64,000 nt of DNA, from positions 25,328 through 89,327 of the forward strand of contig JAJTCO010000007.1 in the NCBI GenBank assembly GCA_021323265.1. Direction: 5' to 3'. The translations under genes were made by a program, and so were the position numbers. The notes beneath the pieces are model-generated. The model was given only the letters and a program-made list of their open reading frames with translations. It had not been told where the DNA came from and made no database searches. This document shows, piece by piece, positions 59,235 to 64,000 of the stretch (its first letter is position 1; each line of letters starts with the position of its first letter). Source of the stretch: Pseudoduganella sp. (GTDB lineage Bacteria > Pseudomonadota > Gammaproteobacteria > Burkholderiales > Burkholderiaceae_D).

Positions 59235-60005
59235 TTACGGCGCCTTGCTGACGTCAGTGCCGAACCACTTGAGGGAAATGGCTTTCAGGCTGCCGTCGGC
59301 AGCCGCATCGGCCAGCACCTTGTTGAGCGCGGCCTTGAACTGCGGATTGCCCTTCTGAAACGGGATGCCCATGCGCTCGACATTGCCGACGCGGGCGCCA
59401 GCCTTGATCGGCAGCTGCGTGGTCTTCAGCAGGTAGGCCGTCATCAGGCTGTCGTTCAGCGCGGCGTCGATGCGGCCCAGGGCCAGGTCCTGCAGGTTTT
59501 CCGGTGCGGCCGGGTAGCCCTTGACCTCGATGCCAGGCACGGCCTTGAGCTGCATTTCGTACACGCTGCCCTGCCCTGCGCCGACACGCTTGCCTTTCAG
59601 CTGCGCCAGCGAGGTCCAGTTGTGCTTGTCGTCCTTGCGCACGATCAGCATGGGCGAGGAGTAGATATAGGGCGTGCTGAAGTCGAAGGCTTGCTCGCGC
59701 TTGGGGTTGATGCCCACCTGGGAAATGATCACGTCGTACTTGTTGCTGGCCAGGCCGGCCAGGATGGACGCCCACTCGGTGGTCACGAATTCGGGCTTGA
59801 GCCCCAGCCGGCTGGCCACCAGGCGCGCCACGTCCACGTCGTAGCCGGCCAGCGCGCCATTCTTTTCCTTGAAGTTGAAGGGCGGGTAGACGCCTTCCAT
59901 GGCCACTTTCAGGGTGCCGCGTGCCTTGACGGTTTGCAACAGGTCGGCCGCCCCCGCCTGCAGCGCGGCGCCGGTCAGCAGGAGGGCCAGAAGGGCTTTA
60001 CGCAT
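59235..60005 (-). CDS. Polar amino acid ABC transporter periplasmic binding protein
   Basis: The 256-residue protein has a signal peptide (KALLALLLTGAALQAGAA) and the SBP family-3 fold: GTLKVAMEGVYPPFNFKEKNGALAGYDVDVA and VISQVGINPKREQAFDFSTPY. ATG at 60005 with AAAGGA 7 nt upstream is used; the longer frame is shadow. The ligand is probably a polar amino acid such as cystine, glutamine or histidine; the sequence does not say which. Coupled with the permease gene. Confidence 0.92.
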   Translation of the reverse strand: MRKALLALLLTGAALQAGAADLLQTVKARGTLKVAMEGVYPPFNFKEKNGALAGYDVDVARLVASRLGLKPEFVTTEWASILAGLASNKYDVIISQVGINPKREQAFDFSTPYIYSSPMLIVRKDDKHNWTSLAQLKGKRVGAGQGSVYEMQLKAVPGIEVKGYPAAPENLQDLALGRIDAALNDSLMTAYLLKTTQLPIKAGARVGNVERMGIPFQKGNPQFKAALNKVLADAAADGSLKAISLKWFGTDVSKAP

Positions 60006-60016
60006 CGGGAATCCTT

Positions 60017-60418
60017 TTAGTAAGAACGGCGGCCGAACTTGTGGCCGACCACGAGGGTGGTGGAAGCGATCAGGGTGGACAGGCCGAGGATGAGCTGGAC
60101 CAATTTGTCTTCCGGCAGCGCCCACAGGCGGCCCTTGGGCGGCTCCATGCCGGACACGGCGCACAACAAGGGCTCCACCCAATCGGCTTCCGGCGTAACA
60201 TCGAGGACGACGGCGCCCTCGGTGGTCTGCATATAGATATCGCCGCCCTCGGCCAGGCTGAAGCATACGCCGTAACCGGTTTCCTGCTTGCCGACGTGTT
60301 CCTTCAGCGCCAGGTCGTGCTCGGCGATCCACAGTTCCACATCCTGCGGGGTTTCCAGTGCGCTCCAGGGTACCGGGCGAAAGCGCGGCTTGGCCGCATC
60401 GTCATCATCGTTCAACAT
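60017..60418 (-). CDS. Hypothetical protein with C-terminal hydrophobic segment
   Basis: The 133-residue protein is acidic at the N-terminus (MLNDDDDAAK) and has a hydrophobic stretch near the C-terminus (LVQLILGLSTLIASTTLVVG), then KFGRRSY. I do not recognise the family. The middle (EHDLALKEHVGKQETGYGVCF, GDIYMQTTEGAVVLDV) looks like a real folded domain. It lies upstream of the binding-protein gene on the same strand, 11 nt away, so it may be co-transcribed. It is divergent from the DUF3460 gene. Confidence 0.7.
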   Translation of the reverse strand: MLNDDDDAAKPRFRPVPWSALETPQDVELWIAEHDLALKEHVGKQETGYGVCFSLAEGGDIYMQTTEGAVVLDVTPEADWVEPLLCAVSGMEPPKGRLWALPEDKLVQLILGLSTLIASTTLVVGHKFGRRSY

Positions 60419-60453
60419 GGCTCAGCAGTGTAACCGAAACGCGGGGAGGCAGT

Positions 60454-60639
60454 ATGAAAGTAAATGAATATGTGTCCGAGTTTGAAAGCTTCTTCGGCCA
60501 GCTGCTGCGCGAGCATCCCGAGCTGGTGGAAGACCAGCGTCGCGGCTGGAATATCTGGTGGGACCACAAGGTCGACCTGGAGGCCGAGCGCCAGGCCCGC
60601 AGCGACGCCGTGCCGACCCCGGCCTACTACTACCACTAG
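60454..60639 (+). CDS. DUF3460 family small protein
   Basis: The 61-residue protein matches the small DUF3460 family of betaproteobacteria: YVSEFESFFGQLLREHPELVEDQRRGW, split at the NIWWDHKVDLEAE segment, then a short C-terminal tail ending PAYYYH. GGGGAGG 5 nt before the ATG is a strong ribosome site. Function is unknown. Confidence 0.85.
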   Translation: MKVNEYVSEFESFFGQLLREHPELVEDQRRGWNIWWDHKVDLEAERQARSDAVPTPAYYYH

Positions 60640-60645
60640 GCCGCT

Positions 60646-61257
60646 TCACCCCTTCCAGCTGCGCTGCAAGCCCGTGTCGGCGTGGATCCAGCCGCCGCGC
60701 GGGCCTTCGCGGTAATAGAAGCCCACCCCGCCCTGGCGGAAGCTGCGCACGAGGCTGCCCAGTACCTCGGCATTGAGGTTGGGGATGCGGATGTCGGCCG
60801 CCCGCCCGCTCATGTGCAGGGACTGGCGCGCGGCCGGGATGCCCTGTTCGATCAGGCGCTTGTTGGAGGCCGGCGTGCGGTAGCCGGACAGGATTTCCAA
60901 CGGACTTTCGATGCCGAAGCGCTGCACGAAGGCTTGCGCACCCCACAGCGTTTCGAACAGCTTGGGATCGATCGGCGCCGTTTCCTTGCCGTTCACATCG
61001 CGCAGCAGGTGGCACAGTTCCTGGTAGGCAGCATCGATGATCTCGCCGTCCTTCCAGTAGGTCAGGCGCGCCTTTTCGCCGCTTTGCGGCCGGATCACGC
61101 TGATGGTGCGCGGCTTGACCCAGAATTCCAGGTCCAGCGTCTGCGCGTCGAAAATATCGGGTGGGGGCGTCGGCTCCTGCGCCGTGCGCCCGATCAGCGG
61201 CAGGCCCGCCAGCGCGCTGCCTGCCATCATGTGTAAGAAGTCTCTACGTGTCGCCAT
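60646..61257 (-). CDS. Tat-exported DUF882/M15-like peptidase (MepK/YcbK family)
   Basis: The 203-residue protein starts with a twin-arginine signal (TRRDFLHMMAGSALAGLPLIG) and has the DUF882 zinc-site motifs SGYRTPASN, HMSGRAADIRIP and GGWIHADTG. The relatives MepK/YcbK cleave peptidoglycan cross-links in the periplasm. All three metal-binding positions (His, Asp, His) are present, so it is probably active. It converges with the DUF3460 gene with 6 nt between stops. Confidence 0.88.
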   Translation of the reverse strand: MATRRDFLHMMAGSALAGLPLIGRTAQEPTPPPDIFDAQTLDLEFWVKPRTISVIRPQSGEKARLTYWKDGEIIDAAYQELCHLLRDVNGKETAPIDPKLFETLWGAQAFVQRFGIESPLEILSGYRTPASNKRLIEQGIPAARQSLHMSGRAADIRIPNLNAEVLGSLVRSFRQGGVGFYYREGPRGGWIHADTGLQRSWKG

Positions 61258-61319
61258 GGCCAGTCGTCATATTGCAATACGGTTACTATAGCAATAGCGG
61301 GGGGAATTGAGAAACCCCT

Positions 61320-61610
61320 TTAAGATGTTGGCGTAAGTTTCGCAGCCGCCGAATGGATGACGAGGTCGGAAGCCGCTACCGCCACGCAAGCGAGAATGTA
61401 GCCTTCGCGCTTTTCTTCCGCACTCAAGCCCGGCCATTCCACCAGGTGGCGCGCCGTGCCGGATTGCACCTGGCAGAGGCAGGTGCGGCACGTGCCGTTG
61501 CGGCAGGAACTGGGCAGCACGACGCCGGCGCGCGCCGCCGCCAGCAGCAGGCTGGCCTCGCCATCCGTTTCGAACGATAATCCCTTCGGCTCCACTCTTA
61601 CCTGAAACAC
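61320..61610 (-). CDS. 2Fe-2S ferredoxin
   Basis: The 96-residue protein is a plant-type ferredoxin with cysteines in CRNGTCRTCLC, spaced C-x4-C-x2-C, and a fourth in YILACVAVA. It would carry electrons for an oxygenase or reductase that is not obvious from context. It starts at GTG 61610 with GCGAGG about 5 nt upstream. That start is only 1 nt from the ATG of the divergent DUF1697 gene. Confidence 0.85.
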   Translation of the reverse strand: MFQVRVEPKGLSFETDGEASLLLAAARAGVVLPSSCRNGTCRTCLCQVQSGTARHLVEWPGLSAEEKREGYILACVAVAASDLVIHSAAAKLTPTS

Positions 61611-61611
61611 A

Positions 61612-62127
61612 ATGCCTCGCTATATTGCCCTGCTCCGCGGCGTCAGCCCGATGAACTGCAAGATGCCGGAACTGAAGGCCGCGTTCGAAAGTGCCGGATT
61701 TTCCAACGTCAAGACAATCTTATCAAGTGGTAACGTGGCCTTCGACGCGCGCAAGGCAGCCGAGGCCAGCATCGAACGCAAGGCCGAAGCGGCCATGCAG
61801 GCGGCCCTGGGACGCAGCTTCTACACCATCGTGCGTACGCAGCAGCACCTCAAGGACCTGCTGGCGAACGACCCCTACCCCGCTTTCGGCGCGCCCGCCT
61901 TCACCAAGCGGGTCGTCAGCTTCATGCGCAGCGCGCCGCAGCCGAAAGCCCCGCTGCCGATCGCCATGGCGGACGCGCAAGTGGTCGGCATCCGCGGCCA
62001 CGACATCTTCTCCGGCTACGAGCCCAGCGCCGACGGGCCGGTTTTCATGCGCCTGCTCGAAAAGAACTTCGGCAAGGACATCACCACCCGCACCTGGGAT
62101 ACCGTGCGCAAGTGCAGCGCAGCATGA
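61612..62127 (+). CDS. DUF1697 family protein
   Basis: The 171-residue protein opens with the family-typical YIALLRGVSPMNCKMPELKAAFE and has SNVKTILSSGNVAFDA and the closing TTRTWDTVRKC. Function of DUF1697 is unknown. The ATG is 1 nt from the divergent ferredoxin start, with no good ribosome site, so it may be leaderless or its promoter may lie in the ferredoxin gene. Confidence 0.88.
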   Translation: MPRYIALLRGVSPMNCKMPELKAAFESAGFSNVKTILSSGNVAFDARKAAEASIERKAEAAMQAALGRSFYTIVRTQQHLKDLLANDPYPAFGAPAFTKRVVSFMRSAPQPKAPLPIAMADAQVVGIRGHDIFSGYEPSADGPVFMRLLEKNFGKDITTRTWDTVRKCSAA

Positions 62128-62288
62128 AATGCTGCCGGTTCTGCCATACCCTGGCGCACCTGTTGCAGTACAATATGCGACTTGGCTCGTCGGCGACCGC
62201 CGGCCCGCCATCCGCCCGCGGCGCGCCAAATCAGGCAAGCTACAGGAAGAATACCAGCGGACATCATCCGCACTTGAGGGAATAAATA

Positions 62289-64000
62289 ATGTCTGAAAAG
62301 TCCAAAATCATCTACACCCTGACCGACGAGGCGCCTCTGCTGGCGACCTATTCCCTGCTGCCGATCGTGCAGAAGTTTGCGGCCCCCGCAGGCGTCGACG
62401 TCGTCACCAGCGATATTTCGGTCGCCGCCCGCGTGCTGGCAGCCTTCCCGGAATGCCTGACCGACGAACAGAAGGTCCCCGACAACCTGGCCACCCTGGG
62501 CGCTCTGACCCAGGACCCGTCCACCAACATCATCAAGCTGCCCAATATTTCGGCATCCGTGTCCCAGCTGATCGCCTGCATCCGCGAACTGCAAAGCCGC
62601 GGCTACAAGCTGCCGGACTATCCGGAAGATGCCAAGACCGAAGAAGAGAAGGCGCTGAAAGCGCGCTACGGCAAGTGCATCGGCTCGGCCGTGAATCCCG
62701 TCCTGCGCGAAGGTAACTCCGACCGCCGCGCCCCGAAGGCGGTGAAAGAGTACGCCCGCAAGAACCCGCACTCGATGGGCGAATGGAGCCAGGCTTCGCG
62801 CACCCACGTCTCGCACATGCACGGCGGCGATTTCTACCACGGCGAAAAGTCCATGACCCTGGACAAGGCGCGCGAAGTGAAGATGGAACTGCTGACCAAG
62901 TCCGGCAAGACCATCGTGCTGAAACCGAAGGTCGCGCTGCAGGCCGGCGAAATCATCGACTCCATGTTCATGTCGAAGAAGGCCCTGCTGGAGTTCTACG
63001 AGAAGCAGATCGACGACGCCTACAAGACCGGCGTGATGTTCTCGCTGCACGTGAAGGCGACCATGATGAAGGTGTCGCACCCGATCGTGTTCGGCCACTG
63101 CGTGCGCATCTTCTACAAGGAAGCGTTCGAAAAGCACGCCAAGCTGTTCGACGAACTGGGCGTGAACGTAAACAACGGCATGGCCAACCTGTACGAAAAG
63201 ATCGAGAAGCTGCCGGCGTCGCAGAAGGATGAAATCCTGAAGGACCTGCACGCCTGCCTGGAAAACCGTCCGAAGCTGGCCATGGTCGATTCGGCCAAGG
63301 GCATCACCAACTTCCATTCGCCGAACGACGTGATCGTCGACGCGTCGATGCCGGCAATGATCCGCATCGGCGGCAAGATGTGGGGCGCCGACGGCCGCAC
63401 CGCGGACGTCAAGGCAGTCATGCCTGAGTCGACCTTCGCCCGCATTTACCAGGAGATGATCAACTTCTGCAAATGGCATGGCAACTTCGATCCGAAGACC
63501 ATGGGCACTGTGCCGAACGTGGGCCTGATGGCGCAGCAAGCCGAGGAATACGGTTCGCACGACAAGACCTTCGAAGTGCCGGAAGCCGGCATCGCCAACA
63601 TCACCGACCTGGCCACCGGCGAAGTGCTGCTGACCCAGAACGTGGAAGAAGGCGACATCTGGCGCATGTGCCAGGTGAAGGACGCGCCGATCCGCGACTG
63701 GGTCAAGCTGGCCGTCACCCGCGCCCGCAATTCCGGCATGCCTGCCGTGTTCTGGCTCGACACCTACCGTCCGCACGAGGCGGAAGTGATCAAGAAGGTC
63801 GAGCTCTACCTGAAGGACCACGACACCACCGGCCTGGACATCCAGATCATGTCCCAGGTGCGCGCCATGCGCTACACCCTGGAGCGCGTCTCGCGCGGCC
63901 TGGACACCATCTCGGTGACCGGCAACATCCTGCGCGACTACCTGACCGACCTGTTCCCGATCCTGGAACTGGGCACCTCGGCCAAGATGCTGTCGATCGT
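62289..64000 (+). CDS. icd: Monomeric NADP-dependent isocitrate dehydrogenase, 5' part
   Basis: The frame runs from ATG 62289 to the window edge, about 570 of an expected 740 residues. It matches the monomeric IDH-II family: [26 protein letters not shown] at the start, [20 protein letters not shown] and [18 protein letters not shown], with the substrate-binding NSDRRAP motif intact. It oxidises isocitrate to 2-oxoglutarate with NADP. GAGGGA is 7 nt before the ATG. The 3' end is outside the window. Confidence 0.95.
   Translation, partial: MSEKSKIIYTLTDEAPLLATYSLLPIVQKFAAPAGVDVVTSDISVAARVLAAFPECLTDEQKVPDNLATLGALTQDPSTNIIKLPNISASVSQLIACIRELQSRGYKLPDYPEDAKTEEEKALKARYGKCIGSAVNPVLREGNSDRRAPKAVKEYARKNPHSMGEWSQASRTHVSHMHGGDFYHGEKSMTLDKAREVKMELLTKSGKTIVLKPKVALQAGEIIDSMFMSKKALLEFYEKQIDDAYKTGVMFSLHVKATMMKVSHPIVFGHCVRIFYKEAFEKHAKLFDELGVNVNNGMANLYEKIEKLPASQKDEILKDLHACLENRPKLAMVDSAKGITNFHSPNDVIVDASMPAMIRIGGKMWGADGRTADVKAVMPESTFARIYQEMINFCKWHGNFDPKTMGTVPNVGLMAQQAEEYGSHDKTFEVPEAGIANITDLATGEVLLTQNVEEGDIWRMCQVKDAPIRDWVKLAVTRARNSGMPAVFWLDTYRPHEAEVIKKVELYLKDHDTTGLDIQIMSQVRAMRYTLERVSRGLDTISVTGNILRDYLTDLFPILELGTSAKMLSI

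Noticed and set aside
1..64000. CRISPR arrays, tRNA or rRNA genes
   Set aside because: No regularly spaced repeats or RNA-gene signatures were seen on either strand.

Overview
The window is a GC-rich, densely packed bacterial chromosome segment. Gene content points to a betaproteobacterium of the Oxalobacteraceae (Massilia/Duganella type): PuuD-type membrane urate oxidase with a cytochrome c tail, a DUF3460 protein, monomeric NADP isocitrate dehydrogenase and a REP-associated tyrosine transposase. The genus is an inference.

Region 1 (1-3218) is the lower glyoxylate/glycerate branch: 3' end of tartronate semialdehyde reductase, glycerate 2-kinase and pyruvate kinase, closed by a clear terminator. 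Region 2 (3219-5878) is a loosely packed patch of small accessory genes, including a possibly frameshifted pair, a small membrane protein, a GNAT acetyltransferase and a secreted protein. Region 3 (6036-24166) is a large purine-degradation locus: guanine deaminase, 5-hydroxyisourate hydrolase, a Tsx-like outer-membrane channel, two nucleobase permeases, an 8-oxoguanine deaminase-like amidohydrolase, an aromatic amino acid lyase in an operon with PuuD urate oxidase, a LysR regulator, a UraD-AllC fusion, xanthine dehydrogenase XdhAB and a coupled aquaporin. Together with region 1 this gives a route from guanine/xanthine/urate to ureides, glyoxylate, glycerate and pyruvate. Allantoinase, ureidoglycolate lyase, glyoxylate carboligase and XdhC are not in the window.

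Region 4 (24288-55361) is an almost complete flagellar locus. Its order, flhA-flhB-fliR-fliQ-fliP-fliN-fliM on the minus strand, then fliEFGHIJ, fliDST-fliK-fliL-fliA-motAB, flgM-flgN-muramidase, flgA (minus), flgBCDEFGHIJKL and a lafW-like gene, matches the lateral (Flag-2/laf-lfi-lfg) type rather than a primary polar system. Flagellin, FliO and a LafK-type activator are absent here. FlgJ is split into a rod-only gene and a separate muramidase.

Region 5 (55361-64000) begins with a REP-associated transposase bounded by 29-bp inverted repeats. It is followed by a PAS-GGDEF-EAL protein, an amino-acid ABC permease with its binding protein (no ATPase), a DUF3460 protein, a Tat-exported DUF882 peptidase, a 2Fe-2S ferredoxin head-to-head with a DUF1697 protein, and the 5' part of monomeric isocitrate dehydrogenase. 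Copies of the same repeat also sit at the end of the aquaporin and flhA genes, so the repeats fall at gene 3' ends and in two cases supply the C-terminal codons. A separate 50-nt promoter-like motif is shared by two unrelated minus-strand genes.
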